Positions 1 through 8,572 of a DNA stretch of 37,716 bases are shown piece by piece (within the stretch, counting starts at the first letter, position 1; every line of letters starts with the position of its first letter). Below the pieces are notes generated by a model, which saw only the letters and a list, made by a program, of their open reading frames with translations, made no database searches and was not told where the DNA came from. The DNA is from Chrysochromulina tobinii (Eukaryota > Haptophyta > Prymnesiales > Chrysochromulinaceae), in contig JWZX01002446.1 of NCBI GenBank assembly GCA_001275005.1, positions 1 to 37,716 on the forward strand. Direction: 5' to 3'. The position numbers were made by a program, and so were the translations under genes.

Positions 1-1896
1 CAGAGCGCTCACGCCTCGATCGTCCCGGCAGGTAACGTCCGCCCCGCGCTCGAGGAGCTCCGTGACGACTGCCGCGTGCCCTCCGTGCGCTGCGGCCATA
101 AGCGCCGTCATGCCGCGGCCGTCGGCCTGGTCGATCAGCTCCGGCGTTTCGTCGAGGAGCGCTCGAAGCTCGTCGATCTGCCCAAACTGCGCAGACTGCA
201 CGTGCGGCAGGGCTCCGAGCATGCCTCCCAATGACGGCTGCACGTTTGGGAAGGGCCACAGCCCAATCTTGCTGTCCGCGAGGTGCCGCTCACAGAGGCG
301 CAAGGCCTCCTCCCGCTCGGGCAGGCGGCGGCCCCCAAACGAGCGCTGCAGCACCCCATCGACCTGGCGCCATCGGAGCCGCCGAGTCCATTGGTCCACG
401 TCGGATCGCGGCGGAAAGTACCCGCCGTGCTCTACGTGGCAGTGAGGGTGCGCATCACGGCCGCAGGCCTGAAAGCACAGCCAGCAGAACGCCACGTGGC
501 AGCTGCTGCACGTCATCGCGATGCAACCATCTGGATCCGGGTCGCAGAACACCCCGCAAGATGGGCAGCTGAGGTTCAGGGCCTTATGGAGCTCTGGCTG
601 AATCGACTCGGGAGTGTGAACCTCTCCCTCGTCTGGCGTCTCCGTCGTCTCCATCGTCTCAAGGTAGAGCCGCAGCCCATCTCCAAAGAGGAGGGGCTCA
701 ACCATGCTGCGGCAAAATGGGAATGGGTGCTGGTGTTCGCCGAGGCAGTCGAGGGCGCCATTCGAGCTACGCAGCTTCGCCGAGCCAGCGAGGCTGCAAA
801 TGTACCCCTGAAGGCATGCCGAGCAGATCAGGTGGCCCTCGGGGCAGGCGAGCCCGCGGCGCGTGCTGACCTCCTCGAGGCAGATGAGGCACAGTGCTCG
901 CGTGGCGGCCGCTTCTGTAAAGGCCGAAGCAGCCGTGATGAGCACGCGAAGGCGGGACCAGCGCTGCGTCGCAGGCGGCAGGTCTCCTGCAGGCGCCGTG
1001 GAGGAGTCCAGCACGCTCATGCGGAAGACGTCGGCGAGCTTGGCGGCCACCTCGTGCATCGTGAGCTCGAGTGCCTCGCACCTGGGTGCCAGCTCCAGCA
1101 GCGCCACGCTCACAGCACGCGGGGCCGATGCTCCGGCGCTGCCGAGCTCGTGGAGGAGTCGGCCAACACCGCGCAGGTCGGCATCGCGTGCGAGCGCTTT
1201 CTCGCCCAGCGTCGCTGACCCGGATGATGGACGCACGTGCAGGCTGCCACACGGTAGCAGCCACGCGCTCCCATCATAGCGGACGCCAACAGCTGCGGGT
1301 GTCACCGCGCCGTGCGCCTCTCCCGCCCCGTGCAGAGCGCACAGGCCCACCGCGACTCCGTAGATCACGGTGAGGAGTGTCTGCCAAGGGTGGCGTGCGA
1401 ACCATGGCCCAGAAGCGTCTGCGTCCGCAAAGGTGCCAAGTTCCGGCCACCCGAAGAACAATGCGCTCTTTTGGTCCACCGGATGGCGGGCGACCGCGCA
1501 GAGCCGTGCCATGTGCGGAAGCAACCCAAGCGTGTGCAGGCGGTCGATGGAGACGTCGTCGATGCGCTCGCTCAGCACCATAGGTATCAGGGGCGCCGAG
1601 CTCGGATAGTGGAGGAGGCTGGGAAGATGCAGCTGTGCGCCTTCGGGCGATGCTCGAAGAGCCTCCTCTGCAACTCGCCACGGGACTTGCTCGCAGACGA
1701 TTGTACTGCGATGAGCCACGATGGACTCTGGGGGCATACGCCGCGATGGATGCGCCGGTTCGGAGCGCAACCGCCGCAGCGCCGGTGGGCTGATCGTGGC
1801 TTCCCGTGGAGCGGGGACGGTGGCGGCCCTTTGGGGGAGCAGGGGCACTGGAGCGCCAGAATCTGCTCGTTCGGCGTCGCGTTGCAGCGCCGCCAT
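1..1896 (-). CDS. Kinase-like / RING-IBR-like / ankyrin protein, probable E3 ubiquitin ligase (3' end outside window)
   Basis: The minus-strand frame is open from the ATG at 1896 to the window edge (632 codons, no stop), so the C terminus is missing. Residues ~90-230 resemble a protein kinase fold: a LARLCAVARHP-like stretch, then GLCALHGAGEAHGAVTPA, where the catalytic loop would be. HRD and DFG are absent, so it is probably a pseudokinase. From ~336 there is a RING-like cluster (CLICLEE, then CPEGHLICSACL). From ~445 there is an IBR-like cluster (CPSCGVFC, then CSSCHVAFCWLC and HPHCH). A basic linker follows, and an ankyrin repeat (GMTALMAAAHGGHAAVV, ELLERGADV) begins near 590. The order suggests a substrate-recruiting E3 ligase; this is inferred from zinc-ligand spacing and not from a profile search. 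The frame stays open upstream of 1896 to a TAA at 1980, so an upstream exon is possible. The gene is divergent from the STPG-like gene at 2125. Confidence 0.72.
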   Translation of the reverse strand, partial: MAALQRDAERADSGAPVPLLPQRAATVPAPREATISPPALRRLRSEPAHPSRRMPPESIVAHRSTIVCEQVPWRVAEEALRASPEGAQLHLPSLLHYPSSAPLIPMVLSERIDDVSIDRLHTLGLLPHMARLCAVARHPVDQKSALFFGWPELGTFADADASGPWFARHPWQTLLTVIYGVAVGLCALHGAGEAHGAVTPAAVGVRYDGSAWLLPCGSLHVRPSSGSATLGEKALARDADLRGVGRLLHELGSAGASAPRAVSVALLELAPRCEALELTMHEVAAKLADVFRMSVLDSSTAPAGDLPPATQRWSRLRVLITAASAFTEAAATRALCLICLEEVSTRRGLACPEGHLICSACLQGYICSLAGSAKLRSSNGALDCLGEHQHPFPFCRSMVEPLLFGDGLRLYLETMETTETPDEGEVHTPESIQPELHKALNLSCPSCGVFCDPDPDGCIAMTCSSCHVAFCWLCFQACGRDAHPHCHVEHGGYFPPRSDVDQWTRRLRWRQVDGVLQRSFGGRRLPEREEALRLCERHLADSKIGLWPFPNVQPSLGGMLGALPHVQSAQFGQIDELRALLDETPELIDQADGRGMTALMAAAHGGHAAVVTELLERGADVTCRDDRGVSAL

Positions 1897-2124
1897 CGCG
1901 TTCTTGGCGTCGACCGGGGCTGCAAAAAGCGTGTGAACGTTAACACGACAGACGCGACAGTCGGTGCTACGGCACTGTTACTGCGTGTGTGGGGAGAGTT
2001 TCTAGGATCGAGCGCACGCGGCGCTCTTCGAAAATCAGGCATCGGGGAACAGGCGCCGCCCAATGTACCAAAATCGGCTCGGGTCGTTACATGAAGAGTA
2101 CCATGGTAGTGCGTCGCTCCGATC
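1897..2124. promoter_or_regulatory. Divergent intergenic region (putative bidirectional promoter)
   Basis: These 228 bases separate the start codons of the minus-strand RING/ankyrin gene and the plus-strand STPG-like gene, so both promoters must lie here or inside untranslated exons. I see no clear TATA box. The label rests on gene orientation alone. Confidence 0.3.
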
Positions 2125-3015
2125 ATGCCGCTGTCACCGATCGAGAGGAAGATCATGGCCGAGACGGCTATGGATCTCCGCAGAGACTGTCTCCTCACTC
2201 AGCCGCACTCGGCCTCACTCACCACGAAGCACAAGCCTGTGCCTGCGGCTTTTGGTAAGAACTACGATGGCCGTGCGCTGTTCAGGTCGACGTCTCCGCA
2301 GCGGCCCGAGTGGCAGCCCCGAAAGTTTTCGGACTTCGCCCCAAAGGTCTACCGCGTCCTGGGCTTGGACATCGACTATGGAGGCCGCCCGCTAGGTCCC
2401 GGCGACTACGATACGCTTCATGAAATGAATATGGCCGGTGGTGCTCCGCATGGCGGCGCCGCTGAGTGCGACTTCAAGTCGGGAAGCCCGCGCCAACCGC
2501 GGAGCGCGAAACCGTTGACACATAAGTGCCAGTTCCTGCCCATTGACACGGCGGAGCACACGGTGGTGACTACGCAACCCGTCGTGCCAGGCGCGCACGG
2601 GCGCTCCTTCAACACGTCGCCGCGCAATCCGTCGCCGCCGTACCGCGACCCGGGCTTGAACGAGCAGAGCGACCCTCTCGCACGCTCGCTCGTCGACGAG
2701 GTCAACAAGTCGTCGCGCCTGTACAAGGCCGCATTCCAATCGGGCGTCAAGCGCCTCTCGCTGCCCCGCTCCATGACCAATGAGGAGCTTGGCCCAGGCA
2801 GGTACGCGCCGCGCCCGGGAATGGTCGTGAGGCATGCCGAGTCTCTCTCGCCGATGTTCAAGGTGCCGACCAACTCGAAGCTACAGAGGCGGCCGCGCCA
2901 CCTGACCTCGATGCTCAAAAAGGAGGCGTACGGCGGCGAGTGGATGTCCACAGGCCCACGATGGATTCCGAGGGAACACCCATGGACCTCTCGCGCCGCG
3001 TTTACGTATAAGTAG
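2125..3015 (+). CDS. STPGR (SHIPPO-type) repeat protein, probable flagellar microtubule-associated protein
   Basis: Single-exon frame of 296 residues with no membrane segment. It is basic and rich in proline, glycine and serine. It contains LGPGDYD (about residue 91) and ELGPGRYAPRPG (about residue 221), which match the PGPGxYxP core of sperm-tail PG-rich (STPGR/SHIPPO) repeats. FKVPT and similar short blocks between them fit the degenerate spacing of such repeats. Family members bind the microtubule lattice of cilia and flagella, often as inner-lumen or sheath proteins, so a flagellar role is inferred. The start at 2125 is the first ATG; another in-frame ATG at 2155 gives a 286-residue product and is equally plausible. 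The C terminus (AAFTYK) is intact. No intron is apparent. Confidence 0.6.
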   Translation: MPLSPIERKIMAETAMDLRRDCLLTQPHSASLTTKHKPVPAAFGKNYDGRALFRSTSPQRPEWQPRKFSDFAPKVYRVLGLDIDYGGRPLGPGDYDTLHEMNMAGGAPHGGAAECDFKSGSPRQPRSAKPLTHKCQFLPIDTAEHTVVTTQPVVPGAHGRSFNTSPRNPSPPYRDPGLNEQSDPLARSLVDEVNKSSRLYKAAFQSGVKRLSLPRSMTNEELGPGRYAPRPGMVVRHAESLSPMFKVPTNSKLQRRPRHLTSMLKKEAYGGEWMSTGPRWIPREHPWTSRAAFTYK

Positions 3016-3194
3016 TCGGTTGAGAAGAAGTGGGACGTCATAAAGCACCACACGACGCTCCGTTTGTCGGAGCATCGCCTTCAAGTTTTGGTAACCTTTG
3101 GTGTTCACGCCGGCCTCTCTCATCACGCACGGCGCCTCCGAAGCGCGCCGATCGACGATACATTGCCTATAACGCCGTATAACCATTGCGGGTG

Positions 3195-5867
3195 ATGATG
3201 GGCCCGGGCGCGAATGCGGCCCCGCTAATGGAGCGCGACTGGGGTCACTCGGGCGAGAACCTCTCCGCTCTCGGCGGCGGCGAAAAGGCGACCGTCTCGA
3301 CTCGAGCGACGAGCTATACGGGGCAGCTCGTGGCGTCGATCGTGCTGATCATCGCGATCGGGGTCGAGGACAAGAGCACGCAGTACTGGGGGTACACCAT
3401 CGCCGTGGGCGCCGTCTCAGCCGCCATTGCTCTCACCGAGCTGCTGCTCCTTGCCTTCCAGAAGTCGGACAAGATTCTGTTCGTCGCCCCGGTGCTCGGC
3501 GACATGACCGAGAGCGGTGTGCTCGCGCTCTTCCTGCTGGTGTGGTGGGGCGTCGGGACGTACGTGATCACCTTCATCGCGCCCTTCACAACCACCTCTA
3601 ACGGCTACTTTGCCGCCTGGATGGGCTTCGTGTGCAGCGTCGGCAGTGCCGGCGCCACCCTGCCGCGGCTTGCGGCGTCTGGGATCGCTCAGTTTTCGAG
3701 TACGAGCCTGATCGGTCTTGGCGTGTGCGCGGTCGTGGTCGCCCTGGAGCTGGGCGACGAAGGTGGACTCTCGCACCAGATGGTCTACGGCATGATCGTG
3801 TCCGTGCTCACCTTCTCGCTGGTCGCGGTCACGCTGCTCCAGGAGCTTGCAGGCGCGCCGCTCGATGCAACGCTCGCTCGCTCGCTGCACATGGTGATCA
3901 CGTTGCTCTGGGGGTTTGCCGCCCTGTGGCTGACCAGTACCGGACCTTTCGCGGCAACGTCCAATGCCTACTTTGCCCTCTGGGCTGGGCTCGTGTGCGC
4001 GAGCCGATTGGTGCTTGATGTGCAGAAGGCGTCCGGCGTCGTGGCCGCCCTCGCCAACGAATCGTTCGCCGCGCTGTGGGGGCAGTTCGTGGCGGCGAAC
4101 GTGCTGCTCTTGGCGGTGAGCGCCCTCGACGTTGAGAACACCGTGAACTGGGGGTATGCCCTCGCAGTCGCTATTGTGGCCGGGGGACTTGCGCTCATCT
4201 CCGCTCTCCTTTTCGAGAACCCGGCGGGCCGGTAAGTACCTGCCTCAGATCTCCGACTGATCTCCCTCTGATCTCCTTTTCGAGAACCCGGCGGGCCGGT
4301 AAGTACCTGCCTCAGATCTCCGACTGATCTCCCTCTGATCTCCTTTTCGAGAACCCGGCGGGCCGGTAAGTACCTGCCTCAGATCTCCGACTGATCTCCC
4401 TCTAATCTCCGAGTGTGCCTCCCTGTGTGCAGCTTGCCCCTCGGTAGCTTCCCCCTCGGCCCCGGGCGCTACGGCACGCTCGCCCTCAACGACATGCTCG
4501 CCCTCTTCTTGTTCACATGGTGGGCTGTGGGTACCGGGGTCCTGACCATCCAAGGCCCATTCGTCGATACGGTCTTCAAGGCCAATGCTTACTTTGCCCT
4601 GTGGACTGGCTTTGGGTCTTCACTGCTTGGGATCGGGCTCACTCTCACTCGCACGCAGGTGAGTGCGTCTGAGTGCCGCTGAGTGCCGCTGAGTGCCGCT
4701 GAGTGCCTCTGAGTGCGTCTGAGTGCGTCTGATTGCGTCTGATTGCGTCTGAAACTTGAGCCCACGCTCTCGCGCACGCAGCAAGAGGCAGCCGCCAACA
4801 CGGCGCACTTTTACAGCGCGTGCCTCGCTGTCTGCTCCGTCGTCGTCATGCTCTCCTCGTGCCCCGAACTTGCCAATGGCAACATCGGGCGCCGACCGGC
4901 CATCTACGCCATGGTCGTCGCGAGCTTCACGCTGAGCCTCTGGCTGAGCGAGTTGTGGACTGCCGCCTTTCGGCCGCAAGCCATCGGATCCACACCAAGG
5001 ATCAAGCGCTTCCTCGCTGTGGTGCGATTCGTACAGTGGGAGTGCTCGGATTGCCTCGTGATTGCCACTGATTGGCTTTCTGATTGCCTCCCTCATCAGG
5101 TGCGATTCATACAGTGGGAGTGCTCTGATTGCCTCTTGATTGCCACTGATTGGCTGTCTGATTGCCTCCCTCATCAGGTGCGATTCGTGCAGTGGGAGTG
5201 CTCGGATTGCCTCGTGATGGCCACTGATTGGCTGTCTGATTGCCTCCCTCATCAGGTGCGATTCGTACAGTGGGAGTGCTCTGATTGCCTCTTGATTGCC
5301 ACTGATTGGCTGTCTGATTGCCTCCCTCATCAGGTGCGATTCGTACAGTGGGGCATCGTGGCCTCGTGATTGCCACTGATTGGCTGTCTGATTGCCTCCC
5401 TCATCAGGTGCGATTCGTACAGTGGGGCATTGTGGCCTCGTGGACAACCTTTCGCGGCCCGTTTGACCTCACGGGCAACGGCTATTTCTTCTCCTGGGCT
5501 GGCGTCGCCTTCTCCGCGTTCCTGCTGCTCTCAAGTTTCCCACAGCTGAGCGGGCCCCTCGAGCGCCTTCGTGACGAGGTGGGCAAGTCCCCACACCCAC
5601 CACTGATGCATGCTAGAGCTTCTCTGATCGCACGCTGATTGCCTCCCTCATCAGGTGGGCCATTCCCCACAGCCGCCACTGACCCTCGAGGGGGGGCTTG
5701 CGGACATGGGGAGCGTGTACCCACCCCCAGCGTACCCGCCGCTGGGGGTGGGCGCCATGGTGGGCACCCAGCCACTCGACGCGTCGTCCATCACGACGCT
5801 TCCCGCCATCGGGGGTGCCGAGAGCTTTCCCACAAGCGGTTCGGCGGCCAGTGGCACGTGGGAATGA
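3195..5867 (+). CDS. Internally repeated polytopic membrane protein, five exons with repeat-filled introns
   Basis: Inferred exons: 3195-4231, 4433-4658, 4782-5021, 5408-5578, 5655-5867; all phases agree. The product has many hydrophobic helices and a module repeated at least four times, ending in a motif like GPFxxTxNGYFAxWAG (APFTTTSNGYFAAW, GPFAATSNAYFALW, GPFVDTVFKANAYFALW, GPFDLTGNGYFFSW). I do not recognise a named family with known function; similar W/PF/NGYF modules occur in proteins of algae with secondary plastids. The tail after the last helix is soluble, proline-rich and ends GTWE. Intron 1 has three copies of a 67-bp unit, each with a GTAAGT donor. Intron 2 is made of 10-bp repeats, intron 3 of ~78-bp repeats, and intron 4 begins with a copy of exon 5's start. 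ATG 3195 and ATG 3198 are adjacent; the first is used. Unspliced reading would stop at 4235. Confidence 0.68.
4210..4410 (+). repeat. 67-bp tandem repeat x3 spanning an exon end and its 5' splice site
   Basis: Three consecutive near-identical 67-bp units begin at 4210, 4277 and 4344. Each holds the last coding bases of exon 1 (TTTTCGAGAACCCGGCGG) followed by GTAAGTACC. The polytopic-protein gene therefore has three equivalent donors, at 4232, 4299 and 4366. Use of the second or third would add in-frame or frameshifting copies, because 67 is not divisible by 3 and each copy brings a TAA just after the donor. Confidence 0.93.
4659..4781 (+). repeat. Intron 2 of the polytopic protein, composed of TGAGTGCCGC / TGATTGCGTC 10-bp repeats
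   Basis: The intron opens with GTGAGTGCG and runs through about nine 10-bp units (TGAGTGCCGC, TGAGTGCGTC, TGATTGCGTC) before ending CGCGCACGCAG. The last exon bases before the donor (CTCGCACGCAG) nearly repeat the acceptor end of the intron, as a local duplication would leave them. Confidence 0.8.
5022..5407 (+). repeat. Intron 3 of the polytopic protein: ~78-bp tandem repeat, five units
   Basis: Units begin at 5022, 5100, 5178, 5256 (78 bp each) and 5334 (74 bp). Each starts GTGCGATTCGTACAGTGG and ends CTGATTGCCTCCCTCATCAG. The downstream exon at 5408 starts with the same GTGCGATTCGTACAGTGG, so every unit junction reads CAG|GTGCGA and could serve as both donor and acceptor. Removing 5022-5407 restores a continuous frame (RFLAV joined to VRFVQW). 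Confidence 0.9.
5579..5654 (+). repeat. Intron 4 of the polytopic protein, with boundary duplication
   Basis: The intron starts GTGGGCAAGTCCCCAC and exon 5 starts GTGGGCCATTCCCCAC, a 16-base imperfect direct repeat across the intron. Its last 34 bases plus the next 9 exonic bases match intron 4 of the PPPDE gene (14226-14268, minus strand) at 41 of 43 positions. Confidence 0.82.
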
Positions 5868-6534
5868 GGCGCGCGGGCTCACGCGGGTATGGGGAGGGAG
5901 GAAGAGACCCCTCCGAGGCACTTGCATGCAAACGTGGGGGGGGGCGAGGGATGCCCATTAAATAGAAGGACAATGCGGCGAGTTAGGCGGAACGATGGTG
6001 CACGGAGCGCGGCGAGAGTCTCTGGCTGGTCTCTGGGTGGATGGAATGAAATCAGCTATAGGGGGATCTTCGGATCCATCTCTAATCTCACGAATAACGA
6101 AAGTACGAAACTGCAAACTTGAAAGCTCGAAGCTGCGGGGAATCCCCGTTCCCCCGTCCCCGGGACGCATGCCGGGACGCCCGGGACGCGACGGGTCGCA
6201 GACCCACGCCAGTCCCTTTCGAAGACACACTTCTGGCAGACGATCGAACGTCATGCCGCGCCTGTATCACTGTCCCGCTCGGCTCTTACATATGGATCTC
6301 ACTGGTGAGGTTACAGCCGGTGGGCGCCACCTCTGCTCCACCTTCGTGCACTGGGGCGCAACTTCCCACATGGTCGAATCTTATACGAACATGCGCGAAC
6401 AATCAATGCGCCCCGCCAAGCACCCGTCAACCGTTCTGTCTCTGTGTCCAACGCACCCGTATGCCCAGTCGGCGTCACCTGCGCCCAGTCGGCGTCACCT
6501 GCGCCCAGCCGGCGTCACCTGCGCCCAGTCGGCG
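5868..6534. other. Convergent intergenic region, no supported gene
   Basis: This stretch lies between the ends of the polytopic-protein gene (plus) and the cation-channel gene (minus). I found no coding frame with recognisable content. It includes a G-run near 5935-5945 and, at its right end, the 20-bp repeat array at 6463-6552. Some of it is presumably 3' UTR of both genes, and further channel exons could lie here. Confidence 0.5.
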
Positions 6535-6552
6535 TCACCTGCGCCCAGCCGG
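6463..6552 (-). repeat. 20-bp tandem repeat with repeated CAG|GTGACG donors
   Basis: About 4.5 copies of a 20-bp unit, read on the minus strand as GTGACGCCGACTGGGCGCAG. Every junction is CAG|GTGACG, a plausible 5' splice site. The array sits exactly at the predicted end of the channel coding region, so it may be either the start of another repeat-built intron or the C terminus and 3' UTR. Confidence 0.9.
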
Positions 6553-8353
6553 CGGTCGGTTCTTCTCGGTCTCGCGAGACGACCGGGAATCTACCCGGGA
6601 ATCTCCACGAGATCGCTCGGAGTAGACGAGTACGCCTTTGTCTTTGATGAGCTGATCGAGCTTGACTTCCATGGCCATACACCTGTGGCGCAATCAGCGG
6701 CAATCAGACGCAATCAGACGCAATCAGACGCAATCAGACGCAATCAGACGCAATCAGAGCCATGCACCTCTCGACGGCCCTCTCCGTGCGCATGGCCCGC
6801 TGATCCATGCGCTCGACGAGTCGGAAGAGCTGCGCCTTGGTGTAGTCTGTCGGAGGGACCGTCGTCGGGGAGGGCTCTGCTCGGTTTGGATCCATCTCTT
6901 CATTTATTGAGGAGATGAGTTGCGTCACCTGCTCGTCCGTCATCTCGATTGACGATGGAGGCTCGGAGAACTTGTCGAGAAGCACCGCGACGACGACGTT
7001 GGTCATCACCATGCCCGTCAGGATGATGAAGGAGACGAAGAAGAAGCTCACGAAGATTGCGCTCCGCTGGTAGAGGCCAAACGTGAGTGGCCTTGCGAGC
7101 GCCTCAAAGTTCGAGTCGCCCGTCATCGTCTCGAAGAGCGTGTACATCGCGCGCGAGTAGGTGCCGTAGTACTCGATGCCGTTTGTGTAGCCGCGCGGCG
7201 TCGTCGAGTCCACAATGTGCCTGCTGCTGCCGAGGTCGTCTGTCATGTAGGTGCCGTTGATGCCAAAGTCGCGGAAGAGCTCAACGGCGAGGATGGCGTA
7301 GATGCAGTAGAAGATAAAGAGGATCACGAAGGCGTTCGCGACGCCCGGAATGGACGCGAGCAGCGCCATGATGATCCTGTTCAGCGACTGGATCCGCTTG
7401 AAGAGGCGGAAGACGCGGAACGCTCGTAGCAGCTTGAGCTGAGAAATGGGGCCTGAAACGCCTGCCAACAGGATGACGCCCACCCCGGTGATGATCGTGT
7501 CGAAAACGTTCCACCCCGAGCGCCAAAACGCTGGGCCGAAGCCGTAGCCGTACAGGTTGGCCAGCAGCTCGACCAGGAAGATGGCATTGAACGCGGTGTC
7601 GAATCCGTCCCAGAGCGGCTTCATCTTCATCTCGTTCGGGTCCGGATCGTACTCCTTCTCGAGGATGTTGACGATGAAGTTGCCGATGATCACGGCTGCG
7701 ACGCTCCAGACGACGATGGGATTGGTGTAGATGGCTCGCACCTCCCGTTGGTAAGGCAGGGGCTTGTTCTTGCCCCGGAGGGAGTCGTTCCACCACGGCT
7801 CACGCACTAGCCTGACGTCGATCGTGGCCTTGAGCTTCGCAAACCCGAACACGTCCACCGCATCACAATGGCCGTCGGAGTCCACGAGTCCCTGATTCTC
7901 ATTCAGGAGTGGGCCACACTCAGCGATCAACCGCCTTGCCTGGCGATTCGTCACGCCCCGTTGAAACTCCTTGAGGCATTGCACCATTTCCTCCGCTTCA
8001 ATGACGCCACTGTGATCCTTGTCGATCTTATTAAAGGCCTTGTAGACGTCCAGCGCGATGCCCTCCGGGGGTCCTTTCTTGATTTTCCCCCTGGCCCTCT
8101 CATGGGCGGCGCGAGTGGCGGCGGCGGAAGACACTCTTGATGCAAACGTAGCAAACATGTCCAAAGAGGGCATCGCCTTTGAAGGCTCCCCATTTTTGCG
8201 CGCAAGCACTCTGCGACTGTGCAGGCGATATCTGTTTTCGATGGCTATGGCGGCCTCCTCCTCGCTCATTACCCGCGGCTTCCGCACTTGGGGAGGTTCC
8301 TTGAAACTCACCTCGTCGGATGGGCGCTTCTTCCGCTCTCGGAGCCGCTCCAT
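6535..8353 (-). CDS. Single-domain voltage-gated cation channel with N-terminal EF-hand
   Basis: Inferred exons 8353-6768 and 6682-6535, giving about 577 residues. The cytoplasmic N terminus carries an EF-hand loop DKDHSGVIEAEE (111-122; ligand positions 1, 3, 5 and 12 are acidic or Ser). Six hydrophobic segments follow from ~212 to ~460. S4 is QLKLLRAFRVFRLFKR (305-320) with arginines every third residue. The pore loop is TLFETMTGDSN (405-415), before S6 ILTGMVMTNVVVAVLLDKF. One six-helix domain would assemble as a tetramer, as in bacterial NaChBac-type or protist single-domain channels. A Ca2+ or Na+ flux role in flagellar signalling is inferred. Coiled-coil-like sequence follows S6. Intron 6767-6683 has donor AG|GTGCATGG and acceptor CAG|GTGTATGG. 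Unspliced reading ends in repeat-encoded residues at 6734. The terminal exon may splice again at 6540. Confidence 0.8.
6691..6760 (-). repeat. 10-bp tandem repeat (CAATCAGACG) x7 inside the channel intron
   Basis: Seven consecutive units on the plus strand (CAATCAGCGG, CAATCAGACG and so on, ending CAATCAGAGC). On the sense strand this reads CTGATTGCGT repeated, the same word found in the introns of the polytopic and PPPDE genes. It occupies nearly the whole 85-bp intron. Confidence 0.93.
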
Positions 8354-8572
8354 GCCAAACCTTTACCAAAAGTGCCGAAGATGGCAGCTTGCAACGCCTA
8401 AATATGCCAAAAACATGAGATTTCGCTGAAAAGGCAAACCTTAAGCGGCGCGTCGTTTGCGGTGGTAGGCCCCAAGGGGGGTCACTGCCAATGAGAGAAT
8501 TCCTACAGATTCCTACGTCAAGTTGTCTGGACTTCAAGATACGCTTGTCGAGGAAGCCGCCGGCAGTGAGGC
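8354..8572. promoter_or_regulatory. Divergent intergenic region between the channel and bestrophin-like genes
   Basis: Only 219 bases separate two opposite start codons. The region is more AT-rich than its surroundings near 8390-8450. I see no defined promoter element; the assignment comes from gene orientation. Confidence 0.3.

Noticed and set aside
283-1218. Long plus-strand open frame (311 codons)
   Set aside because: It mirrors the minus-strand RING/ankyrin frame, which has clear zinc-ligand and ankyrin motifs; the plus translation has no recognisable content.
4620-5447. Minus-strand frame with repeated IAPDEGGNQTANQWQ-type peptides
   Set aside because: It is the reverse of the 78-bp intron repeats; such repeat peptides arise from GCAATCAG arrays, not from a gene.
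5995-6918. Plus-strand frame of 307 codons between the convergent genes
   Set aside because: It runs through the 20-bp and 10-bp repeats and overlaps the channel gene antisense; no motif is seen.
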